Assembly: GCF_001458115.1 (NCBI RefSeq)
Contig: NZ_CZRP01000013.1
Span: forward strand, 558,001 to 622,000
Length of the DNA stretch: 64,000 nucleotides
Origin: Gracilibacillus massiliensis
GTDB lineage: Bacteria > Bacillota > Bacilli > Bacillales > Amphibacillaceae
Reading direction: 5' to 3'
Under the pieces are notes generated by a model. It did not search any database, was not told the origin of the DNA, and saw nothing but the letters and a program-made list of their open reading frames with translations. Position 1 is the first letter of the stretch, and each line of letters begins with the position of its first letter. The position numbers were made by a program, and so were the translations under genes. Below are positions 29,754-38,663 of this stretch, one piece after another.

Positions 29754-30617
29754 TTATCCTTTAACCGAACCTGCTGTCATACCTGCTACAATCTTTTCAC
29801 TAAAGATCATGAATAAGATGAATGGCGGTATCGTGATTAATAATACATTGGCAAAAAGTAAATTCCAGTCCGTATTATACATACTCATAAAGTTATATAA
29901 AGTTAGCTGGACGGTTGCATTATCTGACCCCGGGAAGAAATACAATGGATGCACGAAATCATTAAAGATTTGTACCGCGTTTAAAATGATAACCGTAGAA
30001 TGAATTGGTTTTAGCATTGGAAAAATAATGCTGAAAAACAACCGAAAACCACCACAACCATCAATAATCGCTGCTTCATCCAGTTCTTTAGGAATAGTAG
30101 CAATAAAACCGGTATATAAAATTATCGTAAATGGAATGGAAATTGCCACCATCACCGAAATTATACCTGGAAATGTTTTAAATAATTGAAACTGTTCTAA
30201 AACCCAAATCGTCGGTACAACAGCTGGTGGAATCATTAAACCAGCCAGAAAAGTAGTTCCGATTAAATTAATTGCTTTACCACTGCGACGTTGCAAAACA
30301 AATCCCGCCATCGAACCTACGACTAATAATATTAAAATCGAAGATACCGTAATAACCGTACTATTAAAAAACGCTAGAAGTAACATATTGTCTCTTGCTG
30401 CTAAGACTTCTTGAATGTTTTCTAATACACGAAATTCTGTTGGCCAAGCAATCGATAACTGCGAAGCTTCAGGACTTGTTTTCATTGCATTGACAATAAT
30501 AAAGTAGAATGGAACTAAAAATACAGCAGAAAACACGACTACAATAAGTGTTTCAAGCATTGTTTGAAATAACGTTTTCTTTCTTTTTACTTTTCTCATT
30601 TCTTCATGCTGATTCAT
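29754..30617 (-). CDS. CUT1 sugar ABC transporter permease (MalG type)
   Basis: A 287-residue permease with a basic N-terminus (KVKRKKTLF), six membrane segments and an EAA loop LDEAAIIDGCGGFRLFFSIIFP near residue 185. It overlaps the upstream permease gene end by one base and has AGAGGTGG before its ATG. With the partner permease and binding lipoprotein it forms a CUT1 importer lacking its own ATPase. Rhamnosyl oligosaccharides are the likely cargo, given the GH78 genes downstream. Confidence 0.92.
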   Translation of the reverse strand: MNQHEEMRKVKRKKTLFQTMLETLIVVVFSAVFLVPFYFIIVNAMKTSPEASQLSIAWPTEFRVLENIQEVLAARDNMLLLAFFNSTVITVSSILILLVVGSMAGFVLQRRSGKAINLIGTTFLAGLMIPPAVVPTIWVLEQFQLFKTFPGIISVMVAISIPFTIILYTGFIATIPKELDEAAIIDGCGGFRLFFSIIFPMLKPIHSTVIILNAVQIFNDFVHPLYFFPGSDNATVQLTLYNFMSMYNTDWNLLFANVLLITIPPFILFMIFSEKIVAGMTAGSVKG

Positions 30618-31477
30618 TATAGATCCACCTCTTTTCTATTCAAGTACCTAAAGATTGGGAATACGATAAGTGCTACCATTAAAAATAAAATAACGTTACC
30701 TGCCGTTGAAAGCCCATAAAAACCAGCTTGATATTGTTTATAAATAATCGAAGCTATTAAGTCTGAACTGAAACCAGGTCCGCCACCTGTCATCGCCCAT
30801 ACTAAATCAAATGTTCGCAGTCCACCTATTAAGGCCAGAATGATAACCGCATTGATAGCTGGACGAGATAAAGGGAGTGTTATATGCCAAAACGCATTAA
30901 ATTTATTACCACCATCGATTTGATGTGCTTCATAGTAATCAACAGGTATGGACATCATTCCTGCTATAAATATAACCGTTGCGATCCCTACACCTTTCCA
31001 AACATCAACAAATGCAACAGAATAAATAGCTAAATCTGGATTTCCTAACCAATTTGGACCATTTATACCTATCAAATCAAGACTCATATTTATGAGACCT
31101 TCTGATGGGTGCATTAATACACTAAACGCAATACCAACTGCAATGGTACTCACTAATACTGGAAAAAAAACAAGCGATCTAATAAAGCGTTTCGTTCTCA
31201 ATTTTGCTGTTAATAAAACAGCGAAGATTAAACCTAATATAACTTTTAAACCAGCTGTTAAAAATGCAAAAATAAAGGTGTTTTTAAAGCCAATCATTAG
31301 TGAAGATTCTTCAAAAAACATAATATAGTTATCAAATCCTATCCATTCCCAATCAGTTAAATTCCATCTGGTAAAACCGAAAAAGAAGGACATGACAGTC
31401 GGATATAAGAAGAATAGTCCATAAATTAATCCAGCCGGTATTAATAAGGCATAACTATACATTTTATTACTTTTCAT
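30617..31477 (-). CDS. CUT1 sugar ABC transporter permease (MalF/UgpA type)
   Basis: A 286-residue permease with six membrane segments (SYALLIPAGLIYGLFFLYPTV at the start) and an EAA loop YYEAHQIDGGNKFNAFWHITLP near residue 193. The EAA motif reads EAHQIDGG rather than the commoner EAAxIDGA. It follows the binding-protein gene past a strong hairpin and is coupled to the second permease. Confidence 0.92.
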   Translation of the reverse strand: MKSNKMYSYALLIPAGLIYGLFFLYPTVMSFFFGFTRWNLTDWEWIGFDNYIMFFEESSLMIGFKNTFIFAFLTAGLKVILGLIFAVLLTAKLRTKRFIRSLVFFPVLVSTIAVGIAFSVLMHPSEGLINMSLDLIGINGPNWLGNPDLAIYSVAFVDVWKGVGIATVIFIAGMMSIPVDYYEAHQIDGGNKFNAFWHITLPLSRPAINAVIILALIGGLRTFDLVWAMTGGGPGFSSDLIASIIYKQYQAGFYGLSTAGNVILFLMVALIVFPIFRYLNRKEVDL

Positions 31478-31505
31478 CGATTGTCACCCCATTACTTTAT
31501 TTATG

Positions 31506-31545
31506 GAAAAAGCCCTGTTATTTTTTGGTTACATAACAGGGCCTT
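31506..31545 (-). terminator. Intercistronic hairpin after the binding-protein gene
   Basis: GCCCTGTTA (31512-31520) pairs with TAACAGGGC (31534-31542), and the minus strand continues TTTTT. It sits in the same place as the hairpin in the GH42 operon and is likely a partial terminator or message stabiliser. Confidence 0.8.
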
Positions 31546-31564
31546 TATTTATCTTTCTAGAAGA

Positions 31565-32917
31565 TTACCAGCCTTCAATATCTAATTGTTGTGCTTGACG
31601 TTCTACATCTCGATCGTATTTTTCTGCACCTTCTTCAGGTGTAACCATTCCTAGACCTACTTCTACTGTAATTTGTTCTAAATTTGGTCCTTTAAGTGGT
31701 GATAAGAACTCAAGGGCAGGACCTACTTTACCTTCTTCCAAATATGCTGTCATATCTTGGACTGCTGGATAGGCATCGTCTGGTAAATCAACACCTTCTA
31801 CCACATAAGGTCCATTTGCTTTCATCGTCGACATAAGGGTTTCCATCCCTTCATCGGAAACAAAATACTCTACCCATTGTTTCGCTGCTTCTGCATTTTC
31901 AGAATCTTTATTTACATATATTGCACCCGGCATCCACTGCGTCATCCCATGATCTTCTGGATCATCACCTGGTTGACCGAAGAAACCAATATCGTCAATC
32001 GCATCTGGATGTGTATCAGCTATAGCCGCTAGCGCAAATGTTAACATTGGATAGTGTGCAGCTTCACCAGTTGCTAACATTTCTAGTGCATCCTCATATC
32101 CTGTAGCTGATTGTTCCTCATTGTAATGACCTGCTTCTTGTAAAGCTTGTAATTTTTCAAAACCTCTTAAAGCTATTGGTGTATTCGCAAATTTAGCTTC
32201 ATTATTCGTGAAACTTTCTGCAAAATCAGGATTTTCTGAATAAACATTATAATAATCTGCTAATAAGACAAGTTGAGATGTCCATGTATCTTTATAAGAA
32301 GCTAATACTGGTACTTTACCTGCTTCTTTAATCGCTTCGTTATTTGCCATTAATTCATCCCATGTTTTCGGAACTTCTAATCCTAACTCTTCATATACTG
32401 CTTTATTATATAACCATCCACCAGCAGAACTTGCTTCACCTGGAACCCCATAAACTGCATCGTCTACAGAAACGGTACCTTTGAATTCATCTGTTAAACG
32501 ATCGATAAATTCTTCACCTGATAAATCCATAAAATATTCTGAAGGATTCAATGCTTTAAACAATGAACCTGAGTTATACCACATTAGATCTGTCATTTCT
32601 CCAGTGGCTAATCTCGTTTTAACAATATTATCACCTTCAGTTCCACCTGGACGAAGCTCAAACTCTGTTTTTATGTTGAATTTTTCTTCAATATCTGCTG
32701 CGACTGCTTCTATACCATCGGTTACTGTTTGATTATCTACGAGAAACGTAAGTGTTGTTTCAGGATTTTCTTCCGTACCTTCCGCATTCTCACCAGAATC
32801 GTCATTTCCAGCATCTGAAGAACCCGTATCTTCATCTTCCCCTCCACAAGCTACTAATAATAAAAGTAATAAAACCATAAAACTAAACAAAACATTTTTT
32901 AATGTTAACCTTTTCAT
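31565..32917 (-). CDS. CUT1 sugar-binding lipoprotein
   Basis: A 450-residue extracellular solute-binding protein. A signal peptide with lipobox LLVACGG is followed by a long acidic linker (about 30 residues rich in Glu, Asp, Ser). The mature domain has type-1 features (WLYNKAVYEELGLEVPKTWDELM, MTQWMPGAIYVNKDSENAEAAKQWVEYFV). The frame opens ten codons earlier, but AAGGGGG sits correctly for the ATG at 32917. It directly follows the kinase/regulator genes and a terminator and heads the permease/GH78 operon, the same order as yesMN-yesOPQ of Bacillus subtilis. Confidence 0.92.
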   Translation of the reverse strand: MKRLTLKNVLFSFMVLLLLLLVACGGEDEDTGSSDAGNDDSGENAEGTEENPETTLTFLVDNQTVTDGIEAVAADIEEKFNIKTEFELRPGGTEGDNIVKTRLATGEMTDLMWYNSGSLFKALNPSEYFMDLSGEEFIDRLTDEFKGTVSVDDAVYGVPGEASSAGGWLYNKAVYEELGLEVPKTWDELMANNEAIKEAGKVPVLASYKDTWTSQLVLLADYYNVYSENPDFAESFTNNEAKFANTPIALRGFEKLQALQEAGHYNEEQSATGYEDALEMLATGEAAHYPMLTFALAAIADTHPDAIDDIGFFGQPGDDPEDHGMTQWMPGAIYVNKDSENAEAAKQWVEYFVSDEGMETLMSTMKANGPYVVEGVDLPDDAYPAVQDMTAYLEEGKVGPALEFLSPLKGPNLEQITVEVGLGMVTPEEGAEKYDRDVERQAQQLDIEGW

Positions 32918-32944
32918 TTGTTTAACCCCCTTGTTTGTTTGGTA

Positions 32945-32985
32945 CAACTCTATTATATAAACACACCTATTAAGAAAAAACCTAA
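32945..32985 (-). promoter_or_regulatory. Activator-type promoter before the binding-protein gene
   Basis: On the minus strand TATAAT (32952-32957) is an exact -10, but no credible -35 is found 16-18 nt upstream. A good -10 without a -35 fits activation by the adjacent AraC-type response regulator. Confidence 0.45.
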
Positions 32986-32997
32986 ATATTTAACTAT

Positions 32998-33040
32998 AAA
33001 AGGGGGTGATTTTTACTAAATCAAATCACCCCCTTTTTTG
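32998..33040 (-). terminator. Strong terminator after the response-regulator gene
   Basis: AAAAGGGGGTGATTT (32998-33012) pairs perfectly with AAATCACCCCCTTTT (33023-33037). The regulator's TGA stop lies inside the stem. The sensor genes are therefore a transcription unit separate from the transporter operon. Confidence 0.9.
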
Positions 33041-34519
33041 TATCTTTTTATAATCCTTTGGTGTTATACCTGTGATTCTTTTAAATACGGTACGAAAATG
33101 TTTAGGATCCTGATAACCGACTAGTTCCCCTACTTCTGCCGTTCTTTCCATTCCTTTATCAAAAAACTTCTTTGCCTTATCGATCCGTACGTTACTGAGA
33201 TACTCAGAAAAAGTCATGGACGTCTGTTCTTTAAATTCTCTTGATAAATAACTGACACTTACATGATGTTCATCCGCAAATTGTTGAAACGTAATATTTT
33301 GAGAGTATGAATCATTTATCCATGACTGAACCATTGGTATAAGGTGTTTAGGCGCAATATCTTGATGAGAAGTAACTTTACCAATTTCATTTAATAAGTC
33401 GTTTAACCACTCTTTTATTTGTTCAAAAGTAGTGAATGTTTCTAATTGATCAAAATAATCATTACTTTCATTTATTCTGATCTCTTTACTTGTAGATTGT
33501 TGTAATTTATAAATAATCGCGTAATACATATCAATTAAAAATCGAAATAACTGTTTTTGAGGTAATTTTGATTTTTCCAATTGAGCCACCAATTCATTTA
33601 TTTGAACAGATATTGCAGCGAATTGATGATCTCTTATTTTGTTTTCAATGATTCTTACATTACTCCACAGATCTTGAATGTCCTTATCTTTTGGTAAGTG
33701 AAAAGGATCTAAAATCGTAGTTTCTCCGAACAATTTATGTTTGTCCATTAATTGTTCGGTTTCATAAAAGCATTTGTTGAGGGGAACATTTACATCTTTA
33801 AGTTGACTGCATACATGCACTTGTCCAACACCACTCAATACTTGATAAATTTCGTTAATAGGATAATCCATCAAATATTTTTGCTCGGGATTTGCTATTA
33901 ATAGTATTTTCCTATGTTCATCAACCGATAAAAACCAACACTTCTCAGTGTCCGTTAATAAACCTTCTACTTTGTTGATGTCAAATTTATACTCCTTAGA
34001 AATTGGTGTTTTCCAATTTTCGATCAAGATATAGTTAAATAGATAGGATTGATTATTAAATCTTTCCATATCATAATTTTTTTTATTTACCGACTGAAAT
34101 AACAGTTTATTAATTGACCAATGTTGTTTTTCAGTTTCTTCGAGTTTTCGTTCACCAATAAATTGTATTTGTGCATCGATTGTTTCGTATAATGTCAACT
34201 TTTTGATAGGTTTTAAAATGTAATCAGTTACTCCTAACTGTATACCTTTTTTCGCATACTCAAAGGTATCATGTACCGTTAACAAAATACATTCTATTTT
34301 TTCATCAAATGCTTTTACTTTTTCAACTAATTGTAAACCATCAATTCCAGGCATTGTAATATCTGTAATCAATAGATCTGGTTGTTTTTCTTCTAAATCT
34401 ATTAAAGCATCCTCTCCATTTTCATAATAATAAATGTAGTGGTTGGACTCATATTTCTTTAATAACGTTTGTAATTCTAATAATGCCCAATATTCATCTT
34501 CTACAATAAAAACATTCAT
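33026..34519 (-). CDS. YesN-type response regulator with AraC DNA-binding domain
   Basis: A 497-residue regulator. The receiver domain (1-120) has acidic pocket VEDE, phospho-acceptor Asp53 in LLITDITMPG and Lys103 in DYILKPIKKL. A middle region of about 250 residues is unassigned. The C-terminal AraC domain has FQQFADEHHVSVSYLSREFKEQ and AEVGELVGYQDPKHFRTVFKR. It lies 14 nt after its kinase gene and should be phosphorylated by it. The likely target is the adjacent binding-protein/permease/GH78 operon. Confidence 0.92.
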   Translation of the reverse strand: MNVFIVEDEYWALLELQTLLKKYESNHYIYYYENGEDALIDLEEKQPDLLITDITMPGIDGLQLVEKVKAFDEKIECILLTVHDTFEYAKKGIQLGVTDYILKPIKKLTLYETIDAQIQFIGERKLEETEKQHWSINKLLFQSVNKKNYDMERFNNQSYLFNYILIENWKTPISKEYKFDINKVEGLLTDTEKCWFLSVDEHRKILLIANPEQKYLMDYPINEIYQVLSGVGQVHVCSQLKDVNVPLNKCFYETEQLMDKHKLFGETTILDPFHLPKDKDIQDLWSNVRIIENKIRDHQFAAISVQINELVAQLEKSKLPQKQLFRFLIDMYYAIIYKLQQSTSKEIRINESNDYFDQLETFTTFEQIKEWLNDLLNEIGKVTSHQDIAPKHLIPMVQSWINDSYSQNITFQQFADEHHVSVSYLSREFKEQTSMTFSEYLSNVRIDKAKKFFDKGMERTAEVGELVGYQDPKHFRTVFKRITGITPKDYKKIQKRG

Positions 34520-34533
34520 ACCATTCGCCCTTT

Positions 34534-36321
34534 CTAGTTGATATTGGTGGGTAAAATGATTCTTACTCTTGTCCCCTTATTTTCTTCACTTTCCATTTCT
34601 ATTTGAAAACGATAACCATACATTAATCGTAAACGTTGTGCGATATTATTTAATCCGATTCCTTCTGTATCAGTTTCCATCCTAATTCTTTTGGTTTTCT
34701 CCCTTACCATTTCAAGCGTTTCCTTACTCATTCCTTGTCCATTATCAGAAACCTCTACAACAAGATCATCTTCTTTTATAAATGCTTTTAGATGGATGTG
34801 TCCTCCCACTTTCAGATCCTTCAATCCATGATTGACCGAGTTTTCGACGATTGGTTGGATTAACAATTTAGGAATCAAAATTTGATGTGCATCTTGTGAA
34901 ATTTCTTTAGAAAAATCAAATCGATCGCGAAAACGATGTTGCTGAATACGTATATAATTCTCAATATGAGTTATTTCGTCTTGTAATCTCACCGTTTTAT
35001 CTAAATCTTTCATACTATATTTAAACAAATCTGAGAGCGATTCAGAGATCTCCGCGACTTCCTCTACACCCTTTACTCTACTAATTGATTTCATAATATT
35101 TAATGTATTATAAAGAAAATGCGGATTAATTTGAGATTGCAGTGCAGAAATTTTTGCATTTTTTTCAGTAATACTTGCTTGATACACTTCCGTAATTAAC
35201 TTATTGATACTATCTAACATACTATTATATACTCTAGTAAGTACATCCATCTCAGGATGACCTGTGAGTTTCATTCGATCGGTCAAATCACCTTTTTCAA
35301 CTCTGCGCATTTTTTGAATCATACCGTTAAATGGTTTCGTAATGTTGTAGGATAATAGATATGAAATAATTCCAATAAAAGAAATTGCTACAAGACCACT
35401 TATGGCAATAAATAATAAAATTTGGTTTCGTTCATAAATAATAAACTCATTATCAATTAATACCACCGTATCCCATTTGGTAAAATCTGAATGATCGTTG
35501 GCATAAAGATAGGAGTCTGATTGCCATGACAATGTACCATCTTTCGGCTCATTTTCTGTCACATTTGGTAAATTTAAGCCTACTTCTCTATCTCCTATTA
35601 ACTCTTTCCGGTGATCATAGATGATCGATTGATTCTCATTCATTACCAAGATTCTCATATGTTCTTCTAATTCATCAACATTATCCATCTCTAACAATTT
35701 CTCAAAAATGGTAACATCAATATCAATTTTAATACTTCCTATTTTATTTCTTTGTGGAATCTTATAAATATCACGTACTAAGGATACAACTTGCTTATTC
35801 TCACCATTTGCTTGTTCGATTTCAGTTGTAGGAAGTAATAAAAACTGATTTTTATTTGTTCCATTTAAAGTTTTAACCCATTCCGGATCTTCTGTTTCAT
35901 ATCTCACTTCCATATCGCCGCTTTTTTCATAATCAAAAACCGTGCCACTATCTGTATAAATTGTAACAGCAGCAACATCTGATTGAGGGTAAACTTGATT
36001 AAATAACCTCGGATAAAGACTATTTCGAATGGAAATATCATTATACAAAATATCTTTCTCATAATTTGATAAAGTATCTTGTACTAAAGAGTCTGTAAAA
36101 ATCGCTAATGATAACCTTTCAATGTCTTCAAAATACAAATCAATCGTTCTCGAAAACTGGGTAGATAATACTTTTGACATCGATTGTGTCTGATTTTTCA
36201 TTTCATTGACATTGTTTACATACATTACTATCCCTATTACAGTAATAACAATAACGTAAACGCTTGCAAATGTGATGAATATTTTATTCCTGATTGGTAA
36301 AGAGCGAAAGAAATGTTTCAT
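34534..36321 (-). CDS. YesM-type sensor histidine kinase
   Basis: A 595-residue membrane kinase. Membrane segments lie at about 14-34 and 295-318, flanking an extracellular sensor domain of about 260 residues. A HAMP linker follows (ITKPFNGMIQKMRRVEKGDL), then the His_kinase domain with ALQSQINPHFLYNTLN (phospho-His401) and an ATPase domain with ENSVNHGLKDL, VSDNGQGM and GIGLNNIAQRL. It probably senses an extracellular oligosaccharide or its binding protein. Terminators on either side make kinase and regulator a two-gene unit. Confidence 0.93.
   Translation of the reverse strand: MKHFFRSLPIRNKIFITFASVYVIVITVIGIVMYVNNVNEMKNQTQSMSKVLSTQFSRTIDLYFEDIERLSLAIFTDSLVQDTLSNYEKDILYNDISIRNSLYPRLFNQVYPQSDVAAVTIYTDSGTVFDYEKSGDMEVRYETEDPEWVKTLNGTNKNQFLLLPTTEIEQANGENKQVVSLVRDIYKIPQRNKIGSIKIDIDVTIFEKLLEMDNVDELEEHMRILVMNENQSIIYDHRKELIGDREVGLNLPNVTENEPKDGTLSWQSDSYLYANDHSDFTKWDTVVLIDNEFIIYERNQILLFIAISGLVAISFIGIISYLLSYNITKPFNGMIQKMRRVEKGDLTDRMKLTGHPEMDVLTRVYNSMLDSINKLITEVYQASITEKNAKISALQSQINPHFLYNTLNIMKSISRVKGVEEVAEISESLSDLFKYSMKDLDKTVRLQDEITHIENYIRIQQHRFRDRFDFSKEISQDAHQILIPKLLIQPIVENSVNHGLKDLKVGGHIHLKAFIKEDDLVVEVSDNGQGMSKETLEMVREKTKRIRMETDTEGIGLNNIAQRLRLMYGYRFQIEMESEENKGTRVRIILPTNIN
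36255..36268 (-). promoter_or_regulatory. Possible intragenic cre site in the kinase gene
   Basis: The minus strand reads TGCAAGCGTTTACG, one base from a good cre core. It is about 55 bp inside the kinase coding sequence, in codons for the first membrane segment. Coding constraint could create it by chance. Confidence 0.25.
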
Positions 36322-36418
36322 ATTATCCCCCTATATTCGACATTTTACTGGTAGCGATAATTATAATCTTGTTTCAAAATAAATTCAATGTTATTTGAAA
36401 GTCGTGCTGTTTCATCTC

Positions 36419-36476
36419 AAAACTAAAAACAGCCTATCAACCAATTGTATTAAATGGTTCAAGGCTGTTTTTAGTT
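36419..36476 (-). terminator. Strong terminator of the isomerase/CUT2 operon
   Basis: AAACTAAAAACAGCCT (36419-36434) pairs perfectly with AGGCTGTTTTTAGTTT (36461-36476). It lies between the last binding-protein gene and the kinase gene promoter. Confidence 0.9.
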
Positions 36477-36532
36477 TCTATTGCAAAATTAATAAATTAG
36501 ATTTTGACATTCCCTAGATTACATCATCAAAT

Positions 36533-37621
36533 TTAATACACATCTTTCCATTCATCAATATTATCTGGATCAAAGCGGAAAGGTTCTCCTAACAGGATCT
36601 CTGTACCATCTTCGCTCTCCGTTATGACGAATTGTCCTTCTAAATCACCAGCTTCAAAAGATTGACCTTCGTCACCAGTAATCTCTTCTTCAGCTAGGGC
36701 ATTTGCCGCATATCCTGTCAAGTAACCTACATCAATTGGGTTCCATAAATACATCCATGGACTTACACCATTTGTAATATACTCAGCCATCTCACTTGGT
36801 AAACCCAGTCCAGTTACGACTACTTCATCTTGTAGCTCTTTATCTGTAATTACTTTTGATGCTGCTGCAATTCCTACTGTAGTTGGAGCGACAATTGCTT
36901 TTAGGTCTGGATGCGATTGTAACAATGCTTCTGTTTCGGATACACTTTTGTCTCGTAAATCATCACCATATGCCACTTCTACTAATTCCACATCGGCATA
37001 TTCTTCGTTTTCTAATTCAGTTTGCATCCACTCTATCCACAAGTTTTGGTTAGATGCTTGCGACGTTGCACTCAAAATCGCAAATTGTCCTTCATTATCA
37101 ATCATTTCTGATACAGCTTGCACTAGAGTACGACCGATTGCTTCTGGATCTGCTTGATTAATGTGGACCATGCGTGAATCACTATTAACGCTTGAGTCCG
37201 CTGACAGAACTTTAATACCTTGGTTCATGGCTTTCGTTAACACTGGTTGTAAACCATCATAATCATTTGCAGTTACAGAAATACTGTCCACTTGCTGAGC
37301 AATTAATTCTTCTATAATTTGAATTTGGCCTTCCACTGTCGGTTGATCTGGAGCACGAAGAATTGATTCTCCACCTATTTCTTCGATTGCCGTTTCGAAA
37401 CCTTCCATCATTTTATCACCATATGGATTCCCCGTATTTTTGAAAACAAATGCATGTCGTTTTTGTTCTCCGTCGCCTCCATCCGCATTTTCTTCTTCTG
37501 TGTTATCCGAGCCATTGTCTGAGTTTGCGTCATCACCACTTGTCTCACCGTCACCGCCACAAGCTACTAATAAAACCAAAAAGAATACTACTAACAATTG
37601 CCACATCCAGTTTTTCTTCAT
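36533..37621 (-). CDS. CUT2 sugar-binding lipoprotein (LsrB/RhaS-like)
   Basis: A 362-residue periplasmic-binding-protein type I lipoprotein. Signal peptide and lipobox LLVACGG are followed by an acidic Asn/Asp/Glu linker. The mature part has AFVFKNTGNPYGDKMMEGFETAI, DSISVTANDYDGLQPVLTKA, and near the end SPWMYLWNPIDVGYLTGYAA and LGEPFRFDPDNIDEW. This ending resembles LsrB and rhamnose-binding RhaS proteins. It is the last gene of an operon with isomerase, ATPase and two permeases. It likely binds a free monosaccharide such as rhamnose, fucose or arabinose. Autoinducer-2 binding is a less likely alternative because no lsrK/lsrF genes are present. Confidence 0.9.
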   Translation of the reverse strand: MKKNWMWQLLVVFFLVLLVACGGDGETSGDDANSDNGSDNTEEENADGGDGEQKRHAFVFKNTGNPYGDKMMEGFETAIEEIGGESILRAPDQPTVEGQIQIIEELIAQQVDSISVTANDYDGLQPVLTKAMNQGIKVLSADSSVNSDSRMVHINQADPEAIGRTLVQAVSEMIDNEGQFAILSATSQASNQNLWIEWMQTELENEEYADVELVEVAYGDDLRDKSVSETEALLQSHPDLKAIVAPTTVGIAAASKVITDKELQDEVVVTGLGLPSEMAEYITNGVSPWMYLWNPIDVGYLTGYAANALAEEEITGDEGQSFEAGDLEGQFVITESEDGTEILLGEPFRFDPDNIDEWKDVY

Positions 37622-37657
37622 ACTAACTTCCTCCCCTTTTTCATAAAAATTTATATG

Positions 37658-37682
37658 TTAAACAGTGATAGACTGTTTTAAC
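37658..37682 (-). terminator. Intercistronic hairpin before the CUT2 binding-protein gene
   Basis: GTTAAACAGT (37658-37667) pairs with ACTGTTTTAAC (37672-37682) with one bulge. There is no strong T-run, so it may protect the 5' end of the binding-protein message rather than stop transcription. Confidence 0.35.
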
Positions 37683-37687
37683 CTCAA

Positions 37688-38662
37688 TTATTTTTTCTTA
37701 ATTCGTAAATTAGTAATGGTTACGGAAATAATTAATAATAAACCGATAATCACCAACAGTGCTTGAGCTGGAATATTAATTAACCCTAAACCATATTGCA
37801 AGTACCCAATTACAAATACTGCAAGAACTGCACCTAACATTTTCCCTTTTCCACCAGCAGTACTAATTCCTCCAAGAGCTACCATTGCAATAACATCCAA
37901 TTCATACATATTAGCAACATTCGGCCTTGTACTTCCCATTCTGGATGTAAGAAATATCGCTGTAATCGCTGCCATTAGACCAGCTAGAGTAAAAACAATC
38001 AATTTGATTTTATCTACCTTTACCCCTGAAAAACGTGCCGCAGTAGGATTACTTCCGATAGCATAGATCTGTCTACCAAAGACCGTTTTCTGTTGAATCA
38101 TGACAAATAATATGGCTAAGCCAATAAACAACACTAAAATAAATGGAATGGTACCGATATATCCCCATCCAAAAAAGGAAAACCATGTTGGAAAACTACC
38201 TGCTGATTGATCCTCTAAAATCATATAAGCGATTCCACGATAAAGAATCATTGTTGAAAGTGTTACGATAACAGCAGACAACTCTCGATACTTTACTAAT
38301 AAAAAGCCGTTAACGAAACCACATAAAGCTCCAACAAATAAGCAAAGAAGTACTGATAGAATCATTGGTAAACCGGCATTAAAAGCTGTTGCCATCACAA
38401 CGGATGATAACGCCACTGTAGAACCTACTGAGATATCAATCTCTCGCATTAACATAATCATAACCATCGGAAATACAATAAACGCTTTATCTAAAAAGGT
38501 CATCGTTGCATCTGTTACACTTGTAAAATTCAAAAAATAAGGAGAGACCGAACTATTCATCATGAAAATAGCTATAATTAATAAGATCAACATCCACTCC
38601 CATTGCAGAAAGAATCTCTTCCATGAAAAAGGTTGGACGTTTTCAATTGTTCTTGTCGACAT
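37688..38662 (-). CDS. CUT2 sugar ABC transporter permease (RbsC family)
   Basis: A 324-residue permease with about ten membrane segments. Family marks include LMREIDISVGSTVALSSVVMA, YAIGSNPTAARFSGVKVDKIK and ELDVIAMVALGGISTAGGKGKMLGA. It pairs with the next permease, one nucleotide away from its end, to form the channel. Paired dissimilar permeases are usual in rhamnose (RhaPQ) and Lsr (LsrCD) transporters. Confidence 0.92.
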   Translation of the reverse strand: MSTRTIENVQPFSWKRFFLQWEWMLILLIIAIFMMNSSVSPYFLNFTSVTDATMTFLDKAFIVFPMVMIMLMREIDISVGSTVALSSVVMATAFNAGLPMILSVLLCLFVGALCGFVNGFLLVKYRELSAVIVTLSTMILYRGIAYMILEDQSAGSFPTWFSFFGWGYIGTIPFILVLFIGLAILFVMIQQKTVFGRQIYAIGSNPTAARFSGVKVDKIKLIVFTLAGLMAAITAIFLTSRMGSTRPNVANMYELDVIAMVALGGISTAGGKGKMLGAVLAVFVIGYLQYGLGLINIPAQALLVIIGLLLIISVTITNLRIKKK

Positions 38663-38663
38663 A

